Source: Acetofilamentum sp. (lineage in GTDB: Bacteria; Bacteroidota; Bacteroidia; Bacteroidales; JAFGUD01). Taken from it: a stretch of DNA of 5,175 nucleotides. The stretch is from positions 1 through 5,175 of the forward strand of contig DYKL01000257.1 of the NCBI GenBank assembly GCA_020722645.1, written 5' to 3'. The notes beneath the pieces were generated by a model. That model did no database searches, was not told the DNA's origin, and was given only the letters and a program-made list of their open reading frames with translations. Every line of letters begins with the position of its first letter. The first letter of the stretch is position 1. This document shows, in pieces, positions 1 to 5,104 of the stretch. Position numbers and translations under genes: made by a program.

Positions 1-30
1 AATTAGTAGTTGATTGAAAATCAATAATTT

Positions 31-57
31 GCTTCCTTCGTTATCACTCAGGATGGC
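31..57. repeat. Imperfect hairpin resembling a Bacteroidetes dispersed intergenic repeat
   Basis: On the minus strand this reads CATCCTGAGTGATAACGAAG and continues GAAGC. The halves GCTTCCT (31-37) and AGGATGGC (50-57) pair over 7 bp with one bulged T, leaving a 12-nt loop. From memory, sequences with CATCCTGAG followed by CGAAGGA are scattered through intergenic DNA of many Bacteroidetes genomes, so this is probably one copy. It lies just downstream of the RNA methyltransferase gene but has no following U-tract on the minus strand, so it is not a clear intrinsic terminator. The rest of 1-70 is AT-rich and shows no gene. Confidence 0.4.
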
Positions 58-70
58 GCTAATTGAAAAA

Positions 71-616
71 TTAACGAATTATTGAATGATTTTTCTTAAT
101 AATATAATCCCACAATACAATCCCTACCGAAACTGAAATATTTACAGAATGTTTTGTACCAAACTGAGGAATTTCAATACAAAAATCTGAATTATCAACA
201 ATCCCCTGCTCTACTCCATCAATTTCATTACCAAAAACAAGAGCATATTTTTCTTTGAAATCAAATTTAAAATCAATTAAAGAAATAGATTTTTCGACTT
301 GTTCAATTGAAACAATCTTGTAATTTTCACTTTTCAGCATATCAACAACATCACTGACATCATCTGCATATTGCCAATCAACTGATTCTGTGGCACCCAA
401 AGCTGTTTTTTGAATATCACGATGAGGCGGTTTTGGTGTTATTCCGCATAAATATAATTTTTTGCACAAAAACGCATCACAGGTTCTGAAAACACTTCCA
501 ACATTATTCATACTTCTTATATTGTCGAGTACAACAACAAAATTGTTTTTTTGTGATTTTTTAAACTCATCAACAGTCAAACGATTTAATTCTTCATTTA
601 ATAATTTTCTTGGCAT
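71..616 (-). CDS. SpoU/TrmH-family RNA 2'-O-ribose methyltransferase
   Basis: The gene encodes a 181-residue cytoplasmic SPOUT-fold enzyme that would transfer a methyl group from S-adenosylmethionine to a ribose 2'-OH in tRNA or rRNA. All three SpoU motifs are visible. Motif 1 is LDNIRSMNNVGSVFRTCDAF (residues 30-49), with Arg44 as the expected catalytic arginine. Motif 2 is ALVFGNEIDGVEQ (125-137). Motif 3 is IEIPQFGTKHSVNISVSVGI (147-166), with Asn159, and forms the trefoil-knot SAM site. The protein is close to a bare catalytic domain and lacks the N-terminal extension of the rRNA-type RlmB enzymes, so a tRNA substrate is more likely, but the modified position cannot be read from sequence. 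The start ATG (CAT at 614-616) is the first in frame, and no Shine-Dalgarno sequence precedes it. The gene is divergent from sucC and shows no operon partner in the window. Confidence 0.9.
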   Translation of the reverse strand: MPRKLLNEELNRLTVDEFKKSQKNNFVVVLDNIRSMNNVGSVFRTCDAFLCKKLYLCGITPKPPHRDIQKTALGATESVDWQYADDVSDVVDMLKSENYKIVSIEQVEKSISLIDFKFDFKEKYALVFGNEIDGVEQGIVDNSDFCIEIPQFGTKHSVNISVSVGIVLWDYIIKKNHSIIR

Positions 617-634
617 ACGAAAGAGTTATTAAGA

Positions 635-652
635 GACGTTAGAAGCAACGTC
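635..652. repeat. Small perfect inverted repeat in the methyltransferase leader
   Basis: GACGTT (635-640) and AACGTC (647-652) are exact inverse complements separated by 6 nt. On the minus strand the hairpin would lie about 20 nt upstream of the methyltransferase start codon, inside its likely 5' untranslated region. It could be a weak leader hairpin or an operator; nothing in the sequence decides between them. Confidence 0.3.
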
Positions 653-706
653 AGTACTTTTATATCAAAATTTTTGATTTTTAGAAAATTGTATTTCAAG
701 TATTTG

Positions 707-714
707 CAAACATA
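707..714 (-). promoter_or_regulatory. Candidate -7 box for the RNA methyltransferase gene
   Basis: On the minus strand these bases read TATGTTTG, a full match to the Bacteroidetes -7 consensus TAnnTTTG. A matching -33 TTTG is not found about 19-20 nt upstream; that stretch is a run of T. Transcription from here would give a leader of roughly 85 nt before the start codon at 616. Confidence 0.35.
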
Positions 715-752
715 AAAATAAAAGTAATTTAAAAAAAATTTTTGTTATAACG

Positions 753-761
753 TATTTTTTG
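753..761 (+). promoter_or_regulatory. Weak candidate -7 element for sucC
   Basis: TATTTTTTG resembles the Bacteroidetes TAnnTTTG box with one extra spacer base. It lies about 50 bp before the sucC start, a reasonable promoter distance. No TTG is seen at the expected -33 position, where the sequence is a run of A. The call is tentative because such T-runs are frequent in this AT-rich gap. Confidence 0.2.
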
Positions 762-809
762 TATTTTAGCAAAAAATTTTATCTAAAAATCTGCATAAAT
801 ATAAAAAAT

Positions 810-2009
810 ATGAATTTACACGAATATCAAGGGAAACATATATTAAAAAGTTTCGGAGTTGCTGTCCCTGAGGGATACGTTGCATTTACTCCCGAAGAAG
901 CTGTCAGTGCAGCAAATAAAATAAAAGAAAAAACCGGAACTGATGTATGGGCAGTAAAAGCTCAGATTCACGCCGGCGGAAGAGGAAAAGGAGGTGGTGT
1001 CAAAATAGCAAAAACAATAGAGGATGTAAAAGAATATGCAAAGCAAATAATTGGTATGCAATTAATTACACACCAAACAGGTCCCGAAGGCAAAAAAGTT
1101 CATAAAGTACTTGTTGAACAAGGTATTTATTATCCCAACGAACAAGGTGTAATTGACGTTAAAGAATTCTATATGAGCGTATTACTCGACAGAGGTTCGG
1201 GCAAAAATATAATTATCTACTCTCTTCAAGGAGGAATGGACATTGAAAAAGTAGCAGCAGAAACACCTGAATTTATTTTCAAGGAAACGATAGAACCTTC
1301 TGTCGGAATTATGCCGTTTCAAGCTCGCAGAATAGCATTTAATCTAGGTTTGGAAGGAAAAGCATTTAAAGAATTGACAAAATTTGTTGTAGCATTATAC
1401 AATGCATACATTGGAAGCGATTCAACTTTGTTTGAAATAAATCCTGTATTTAAAACTTCTGACGACCTTATATATGCAGCAGATTCAAAAGTAAAATTAG
1501 ATGACGATGCTCTTTTTAGACATCCTGAATACAAAGATATGAGAGATTTATCAGAAGAAGACCCTACTGAAATTGAAGCATCAAAATTCGGACTTAATTT
1601 TGTCAAACTTGACGGAAACGTTGGTTGTATGGTAAACGGTGCAGGTCTGGCAATGGCAACAATGGACATCATAAAATTATCAGGCGGAAATCCTGCAAAT
1701 TTCCTTGATGTTGGAGGGAAAGCTAATGCCGAAACTGTTGAAGCAGGATTCAGAATTATTCTTAAAGACCAAAATGTAAAAGCAATTCTGATAAATATTT
1801 TCGGTGGTATTGTTCGTTGCGACAGAGTAGCGCAAGGAGTAGTTGATGCTTATAAATCGATTGGAAATATAAATGTACCTGTAATCGTAAGATTGCAAGG
1901 CACAAACAATGCTGAAGGGAAAAAACTTATTGACGAATCAGGTTTAAAAGTTAAGGGTGCAATAACTCTCAAAGAAGCCGCAGAACTTGTAAAAGAAGTG
2001 TTAAGGTAA
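810..2009 (+). CDS. sucC: Succinyl-CoA synthetase (ADP-forming) beta subunit
   Basis: SucC is the nucleotide-binding beta subunit of succinyl-CoA synthetase, which interconverts succinyl-CoA plus ADP and phosphate with succinate, CoA and ATP in the TCA cycle. It works only with the alpha subunit SucD. An ATP-grasp domain fills about residues 1-240, with the nucleotide loop HAGGRGKGGGV (54-64) and likely metal ligands in FEINP (Asn211) and at Asp225. The CoA-ligase domain follows, with GNVGCMVNGAGLAMATMD (269-286), ANFLDVGG (296-303) and NIFGGIVRCD (329-338). At 399 residues it is close to the usual length of just under 400. I start it at 810 because MNLHEYQ is the conserved family N-terminus; the in-frame ATG at 759 would add 17 non-homologous, AT-rich residues. 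Unusually, no sucD follows: the stop codon runs straight into a terminator. The alpha subunit must be encoded elsewhere. Confidence 0.97.
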   Translation: MNLHEYQGKHILKSFGVAVPEGYVAFTPEEAVSAANKIKEKTGTDVWAVKAQIHAGGRGKGGGVKIAKTIEDVKEYAKQIIGMQLITHQTGPEGKKVHKVLVEQGIYYPNEQGVIDVKEFYMSVLLDRGSGKNIIIYSLQGGMDIEKVAAETPEFIFKETIEPSVGIMPFQARRIAFNLGLEGKAFKELTKFVVALYNAYIGSDSTLFEINPVFKTSDDLIYAADSKVKLDDDALFRHPEYKDMRDLSEEDPTEIEASKFGLNFVKLDGNVGCMVNGAGLAMATMDIIKLSGGNPANFLDVGGKANAETVEAGFRIILKDQNVKAILINIFGGIVRCDRVAQGVVDAYKSIGNINVPVIVRLQGTNNAEGKKLIDESGLKVKGAITLKEAAELVKEVLR

Positions 2010-2010
2010 A

Positions 2011-2038
2011 AAAAACCGCTTGAAAACAAGCGGTTTTT
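2011..2038. terminator. Bidirectional intrinsic terminator between sucC and gdhA
   Basis: AAAAACCGCTTG (2011-2022) and CAAGCGGTTTTT (2027-2038) form a perfect 12-bp stem with an AAAA loop. It starts 2 nt after the sucC stop codon and lies 22 nt past the gdhA stop on the other strand, so it can end both convergent transcripts. On the plus strand the stem is followed by five T; on the minus strand the T-run is eight long, so it should be the stronger terminator for gdhA. Confidence 0.92.
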
Positions 2039-2060
2039 AAATAAATTTTTTTCTAAAAAA

Positions 2061-3401
2061 TTAAACAACACCGTGAGCTAACATAGCATCAGCAACTTTA
2101 ACAAATCCACCAATATTTGCACCTTTTACATAATCTACATAACCATCAGCGCAAGTACCATATTTAACACAAGTTGCGTGTATATCTTTCATAATTCTGT
2201 GTAGTTGAGCATCAACTTCTTCTGAAGACCAGCTTAAACGCATAGAATTTTGAGTCATTTCAAGACCAGAAGTAGCAACACCACCAGCATTAGATGCTTT
2301 ACCGGGTGAGAATAAAATTTTATTACCATGGAATACTTCAATTGCTTCAGGTGTACAAGGCATATTTGCTCCTTCAGTAACACAGAAAACACCATTTTCA
2401 ATTAATTTTTTAGCATCATCGCCGTTCAATTCATTTTGAATAGCACAAGGTAAAGCGATATCAACTTTTTGTTCCCAAGGTCTTTTACCTTCAAAAAACT
2501 TAACGCCAAATTCATCTGCAAAAGGAGAAACAATATCTCTGTTTGATGCACGTAATTCCAACATATAGTCAATGTGTTCTTTTTTCATACCGTCAGGAAT
2601 ATAAACATAACCGTCAGGACCTGAAATTGTAACAACTTTTGCACCAAGTTCAGTTGCTTTGGTAGCTGCTCCCCAAGCAACATTACCAAAACCTGAAATA
2701 GCAACTTTTTTACCTTCAAGGCTTTGTCCTTTTGTTGCAAGCATTTCCTGAGCAAAATATACAACGCCAAAACCGGTTGCTTCAGGACGAATAAGACTAC
2801 CACCCCATTCTCTTCCTTTACCAGTAAGTACGCCAGTAAATTCGTTTCTTAATTTTTTGTACATTCCAAACAAGAAACCGATTTCACGACCGCCAACGCC
2901 AATATCACCGGCAGGTACATCAGTATCAGGACCTATATGACGGAACAATTCACTCATAAAAGCCTGACAAAAACGCATAACTTCACCGTCAGATTTTCCT
3001 TTTGGGTTAAAATCAGAACCACCTTTTCCTCCACCCATTGGTAAAGTTGTAAGACTGTTTTTGAAAATTTGTTCAAAACCTAAAAATTTAAGTCCACTAA
3101 GAGTTACACTGGGGTGAAAACGCAAACCGCCTTTGTAAGGACCAATAGCGCTGCTGAATTCAACTCTGTAACCTCTGTTAACTTGAATTTCGCCTTGGTC
3201 ATCTACCCAAGCAACTCTGAATGAAATAGCTCTTTCCGGTTCAACCAATCTTTCAAGAATTTTCGCTTTTTTATATTTTGGATTTTCTTCAATAAAAGGA
3301 AGAACTGTTTCTGCTACTTCCTGTACTGCTTGAAGAAATTCTTTTTCACCTTGGTTACGTTGCTGAACGTAATCCATAAATTTTTTTAGTTCTGTGTTCA
3401 T
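2061..3401 (-). CDS. gdhA: Glutamate dehydrogenase, hexameric type, probably NAD-preferring
   Basis: This enzyme reversibly converts 2-oxoglutarate, ammonium and reduced nicotinamide cofactor to glutamate, linking the TCA cycle to nitrogen assimilation or glutamate catabolism. At 446 residues it matches the small hexameric (about 450-residue) class. The N-terminal substrate domain has PYKGGLRFHPSV (Lys90) and PMGGGKGGSDFNPKGKS with the catalytic lysine at 126, then PAGDIGVGGRE with Asp166 and the motif GREWGGSLIRPEATGFG. The Rossmann domain has SGFGNVAWG (236-244), and the C-terminal part contains SNAGGVATSGLEMTQNS. The cofactor pocket carries Phe238, Pro262 and Asp263 (VVTISGPDGY). From memory these match the NAD-specific Clostridium symbiosum enzyme, whereas the NADP enzyme of E. 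coli has serines nearby, so NAD preference is inferred. The start ATG at 3401 gives the normal family N-terminus. It is monocistronic, with its own promoter region and a shared terminator. Confidence 0.96.
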   Translation of the reverse strand: MNTELKKFMDYVQQRNQGEKEFLQAVQEVAETVLPFIEENPKYKKAKILERLVEPERAISFRVAWVDDQGEIQVNRGYRVEFSSAIGPYKGGLRFHPSVTLSGLKFLGFEQIFKNSLTTLPMGGGKGGSDFNPKGKSDGEVMRFCQAFMSELFRHIGPDTDVPAGDIGVGGREIGFLFGMYKKLRNEFTGVLTGKGREWGGSLIRPEATGFGVVYFAQEMLATKGQSLEGKKVAISGFGNVAWGAATKATELGAKVVTISGPDGYVYIPDGMKKEHIDYMLELRASNRDIVSPFADEFGVKFFEGKRPWEQKVDIALPCAIQNELNGDDAKKLIENGVFCVTEGANMPCTPEAIEVFHGNKILFSPGKASNAGGVATSGLEMTQNSMRLSWSSEEVDAQLHRIMKDIHATCVKYGTCADGYVDYVKGANIGGFVKVADAMLAHGVV

Positions 3402-3463
3402 GTCGTTAATTAATTTGTTAAAAAATTAAACAAAAGTTTTGACGCAAAAAAAAAACAAAAAAA

Positions 3464-3494
3464 TTTGTTAAGCAAAAAATATTAGATACTTTTG
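3464..3494 (+). promoter_or_regulatory. Bacteroidetes-type promoter reading toward the tRNA-Leu pair
   Basis: TTTG (3464-3467), a 19-nt spacer and TACTTTTG (3487-3494) match the Bacteroidetes primary sigma consensus TTTG / TAnnTTTG in both boxes and spacing. Transcription would begin near 3500 and run through a leader of about 110 nt into the first tRNA. The leader contains a 7-bp hairpin, ATGATAT (3509-3515) with ATATCAT (3521-3527), and otherwise only AT-rich sequence with no gene I can support. Confidence 0.6.
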
Positions 3495-3502
3495 CAACAC
3501 AA
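3473..3502 (-). promoter_or_regulatory. Candidate gdhA promoter overlapping the tRNA promoter
   Basis: On the minus strand TTG (3502-3500) is followed after 18 nt by TATTTTTTG (3481-3473), which is the TAnnTTTG box with one additional spacer base. It would start gdhA transcription near 3467, giving a leader of about 65 nt. The boxes interleave with those of the plus-strand promoter at 3464-3494. The match is imperfect, so the call is tentative. Confidence 0.3.
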
Positions 3503-3609
3503 TTTTAAATGATATTTCTCATATCATAATTAAATATTAAAAATTAATTTAACTGTAATATTTTTTAACAACTTTTGGTTTTTTCACTATAAGTTCTAAA
3601 TAAATATAA

Positions 3610-3693
3610 GCCCGGATGGCGGAATTGGCAGACGCGCATGGTTGAGGGCCATGTGACCGGTTGGTCGTGCAGGTTCAAGTCCTGTTCCGGGCA
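3610..3693 (+). tRNA. tRNA-Leu (anticodon GAG)
   Basis: This is an 84-nt type II tRNA that decodes CUC and CUU. The acceptor stem is GCCCGGA (3610-3616) with TCCGGGC (3686-3692), and the discriminator is A3693, as expected for leucine. The anticodon stem CATGG/CCATG (3637-3641, 3649-3653) encloses TTGAGGG with anticodon GAG at 3644-3646. A long variable arm pairs GACC with GGTC. The T arm is GCAGG-TTCAAGT-CCTGT. CCA is not encoded and must be added after transcription. The D and T arms are identical to those of the next tRNA, 30 nt downstream, and the two are probably co-transcribed. Confidence 0.97.
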
Positions 3694-3723
3694 CAGAAAG
3701 AAAATAATTAAATCAAAATAATT

Positions 3724-3807
3724 GCCCGAATGGCGGAATTGGCAGACGCGCATGATTCAGGTTCATGTAATCGAAAGGTTGTGCAGGTTCAAGTCCTGTT
3801 TCGGGCA
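3724..3807 (+). tRNA. tRNA-Leu (anticodon CAG)
   Basis: This is an 84-nt type II tRNA that decodes CUG. The acceptor stem is GCCCGAA (3724-3730) with TTCGGGC (3800-3806), and the discriminator is A3807. The anticodon stem CATGA/TCATG (3751-3755, 3763-3767) encloses TTCAGGT with anticodon CAG at 3758-3760. The variable arm is AATC-GAAA-GGTT, a stem capped by a GAAA tetraloop. The T arm and D arm equal those of the upstream tRNA-Leu. CCA is not encoded. No hairpin terminator follows before the convergent gene, which ends 6 bp away; only a short T-rich stretch is present. Confidence 0.97.
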
Positions 3808-3813
3808 TTTTGT

Positions 3814-4182
3814 TTATGATGCATCAATTTTCATCATTTCCAGACCCAATAAAGACTCAAAATCTTCTGCTATTTCAAGAGAATCTTTATCATAATAATG
3901 CCATTTAATTGTTAAATTTGTCTTTTTTTGAGCTTCTATCAAATCAGAAAATAATTTTAACAAAGTTTTTGAAGCTGTCGAATTAAAATACTCCAGATCA
4001 ATTTCAAATAAAGTCTGTGGCTGTGGATTTTCACTGTAATTTTCTATCCATTCAATAATAGGTAAAAATGTTGATTCTGCATTTTCAGGATGTGCCCTTC
4101 CCTTAATTGATAATTCTCCTTTATTATAATTAAAAACTATTTCAGGGGAATTATAAGTTCTTTCAATTACAAGGTTTTCCAT
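3814..4182 (-). CDS. SiaC-family (DUF1987) regulatory phosphoprotein
   Basis: The gene encodes a 122-residue soluble protein with no signal peptide or membrane segment. It has the layout of the SiaC / DUF1987 family: an N-terminal NSPEIVFNYNKGELSIKGRA (11-30) with PEN at 32-34, IIEWIENY (42-49), then EIDLEYFNSTASKTLLKLF (60-78), and IKWHYYDKD (92-100) near the end. In Pseudomonas aeruginosa SiaC, from memory, the corresponding Asn-Thr-Ser segment contains the threonine phosphorylated by the kinase SiaB and dephosphorylated by the PP2C phosphatase SiaA. Here Ser68 or Thr69 would be the phosphoacceptor. SiaC in Pseudomonas controls the diguanylate cyclase SiaD; whether the output is the same here is unknown. 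No SiaA-, SiaB- or GGDEF-like gene is in the window. It could be co-transcribed with rsmE across the intervening MITE-like element, and it converges on the tRNA pair. Confidence 0.82.
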   Translation of the reverse strand: MENLVIERTYNSPEIVFNYNKGELSIKGRAHPENAESTFLPIIEWIENYSENPQPQTLFEIDLEYFNSTASKTLLKLFSDLIEAQKKTNLTIKWHYYDKDSLEIAEDFESLLGLEMMKIDAS

Positions 4183-4230
4183 ATTTTTCTATTTTGCGAC
4201 TAAATTAAACAAAAAAAATTATTAAACAAT

Positions 4231-4235
4231 AATTA
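4231..4235. repeat. Left copy of putative 5-bp target-site duplication
   Basis: AATTA directly abuts the left terminal inverted repeat of the MITE-like element and is repeated exactly at 4377-4381. In AT-rich DNA a 5-bp match alone is weak, but its exact position outside both repeat ends supports a transposition origin. Confidence 0.5.
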
Positions 4236-4376
4236 CCTTAAATCCGCAAGTTTTTTCGTAAGTGGTTGCAGGTAGATACTTACAGTACAGGCACCTGCAA
4301 CATGTAGTTTGCACCAGTCAGGTGTTTTCACCTGACTGAATTTCAGATATATAAGTATAGACTTACGGATTTAAGG
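4236..4376. mobile_element. MITE-like element, 141 bp, non-coding
   Basis: The element is bounded by 16-bp terminal inverted repeats that match at 15 of 16 positions: CCTTAAATCCGCAAGT (4236-4251) and ACTTACGGATTTAAGG (4361-4376). It is flanked by the direct repeat AATTA on both sides. Inside are two further perfect inverted repeats: GTTGCAGGT/ACCTGCAAC (4265-4273, 4293-4301) and a 10-bp hairpin CAGTCAGGTG-TTTT-CACCTGACTG (4315-4338). A subterminal CGTAAGT (4257-4263) repeats the inner end of the terminal repeat, possibly a transposase-binding site. It is too short for a transposase, so it would be moved in trans. It looks more GC-rich than the surrounding intergenic DNA. Alternative: a structured RNA or leader in the rsmE-siaC transcript, since the whole element could fold with the terminal repeats as closing stem. 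Confidence 0.65.
4315..4338. repeat. Perfect 10-bp hairpin inside the MITE-like element
   Basis: CAGTCAGGTG (4315-4324) and CACCTGACTG (4329-4338) pair fully across a TTTT loop. The stem is strong enough to form in RNA from either strand. Neither side is followed by a T-run in the transcribed sense, so it is not a canonical intrinsic terminator, although it may stabilise or slow the rsmE transcript. Confidence 0.75.
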
Positions 4377-4381
4377 AATTA
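4377..4381. repeat. Right copy of putative 5-bp target-site duplication, overlapping the rsmE stop
   Basis: AATTA follows the right terminal inverted repeat directly. Its last three bases, TTA at 4379-4381, are the rsmE stop codon on the minus strand. Insertion therefore left the rsmE reading frame intact. Confidence 0.5.
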
Positions 4382-5074
4382 TAAAAAATTTATTCCTACT
4401 GACGATGCTATAAACACTCCAGCTGTTTCAGTTCTGAGTCTGAAATTATTTATGAGAACAGGCTCAAAACCTTTTGATTTAGCTAATTCTATTTCGTCTT
4501 CATCAAAACCGCCTTCAGGTCCAACAACAAAAATGATATCATCTGAAAATTTATATTTGGACAACAAATTATCTGCTTTGCAATATGCAATAAATTTTTG
4601 TTTGTTATTACAATTACATATAAAATCGTTGAAATCTAAAATTGAATCAAAAACAGGTTTGTGATATTTTTGCGATTGTTTCATAGCAGAAATTATAATT
4701 TTTTCGATTCTGTCAGTTTTTATAACCTTTCTTTCAGAATGTCTGCTTATGATTGGAGTAATCTTATCTATTCCTATTTCTACTGATTTTTCTACAAACC
4801 ATTCAAATCTTTCTATATTTTTTGTCGGAGCCAACGCGATATGAAGTTTGTAAGGTTTTATATCTTGTTTTATTTCTTTATCATTAATTTCAACTACACA
4901 TTGCTTTTGTTTATTATCAATAATAGTTGCCTTATATAAAAAACCTTTGCCATCTGTAATTTCTATTTTATCATTTTTCTTAAGTCTTAAAACTTTTGTC
5001 AAATGCAAAGATTCTTCGACAGAAAGCGATATAACAGACTGATTTTCAATATTTTCACAATAAAACAAAGACAT
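4379..5074 (-). CDS. rsmE: 16S rRNA (uracil-1498-N3)-methyltransferase
   Basis: RsmE methylates N3 of U1498 in helix 44 of 16S rRNA within the 30S subunit, using S-adenosylmethionine. The 231-residue protein has the expected two parts. The N-terminal PUA-like RNA-binding domain (about 1-70) includes HLTKVLRLKKNDKIEITDGK (24-43). The C-terminal SPOUT domain contains ALAPTKNIERFEWFVEKSVE (80-99), PIISRHSERK (107-116), SAMKQSQKYHKP (129-140), the SAM-loop VVGPEGGFDEDE (183-194) and the knot motif FRLRTETAGV (211-220). Length is near the family norm of roughly 240. The start ATG (CAT at 5072-5074) gives the usual short MxxFYC-type N-terminus, and no Shine-Dalgarno sequence is seen. Its stop codon lies in the flank of the MITE-like element, and a tandem repeat array begins about 30 bp upstream of its start. 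Confidence 0.95.
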   Translation of the reverse strand: MSLFYCENIENQSVISLSVEESLHLTKVLRLKKNDKIEITDGKGFLYKATIIDNKQKQCVVEINDKEIKQDIKPYKLHIALAPTKNIERFEWFVEKSVEIGIDKITPIISRHSERKVIKTDRIEKIIISAMKQSQKYHKPVFDSILDFNDFICNCNNKQKFIAYCKADNLLSKYKFSDDIIFVVGPEGGFDEDEIELAKSKGFEPVLINNFRLRTETAGVFIASSVGINFL

Positions 5075-5104
5075 AATAATCTATTTGTTAATTTAATAAT
5101 TAAT

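Noticed and set aside
664..678. AT-rich palindrome ATCAAAA-T-TTTTGAT as an operator
   Set aside because: Short A/T palindromes are expected by chance in this AT-rich gap, and no second copy or known binding motif supports it.
759..809. Upstream in-frame ATG extending sucC by 17 residues
   Set aside because: The extension is AT-rich and lies before the conserved MNLHEYQ N-terminus; its first ATG overlaps the candidate promoter box.
843..1898. Several 70-117-codon minus-strand frames opposite sucC
   Set aside because: They mirror conserved sucC codons, have biased Ser/Phe/Tyr-rich composition and no domain features.
3565..3753. A 62-codon minus-strand reading frame across the tRNA genes
   Set aside because: It is the antisense of the two tRNA-Leu genes. 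Peptides such as PEQDLNLHDQ are a familiar spurious product of tRNA-Leu antisense frames.
3817..3826. Palindrome TGATGCATCA at the end of the siaC-like gene
   Set aside because: It encodes the last residues of the protein and stands alone, so chance is the simplest explanation.
4315..4338. Intrinsic terminator for rsmE
   Set aside because: The stem is strong, but the minus-strand sequence after it has no U-run, so it does not meet the usual criterion.
4236..4376. Integron attC site
   Set aside because: The ends lack the RYYYAAC and GTTRRRY core sites, and no gene cassette or integrase is present.
4452..4664. A 70-codon plus-strand frame inside rsmE
   Set aside because: It lies antisense to the conserved catalytic SPOUT domain of rsmE and shows no recognisable motif or start signal.
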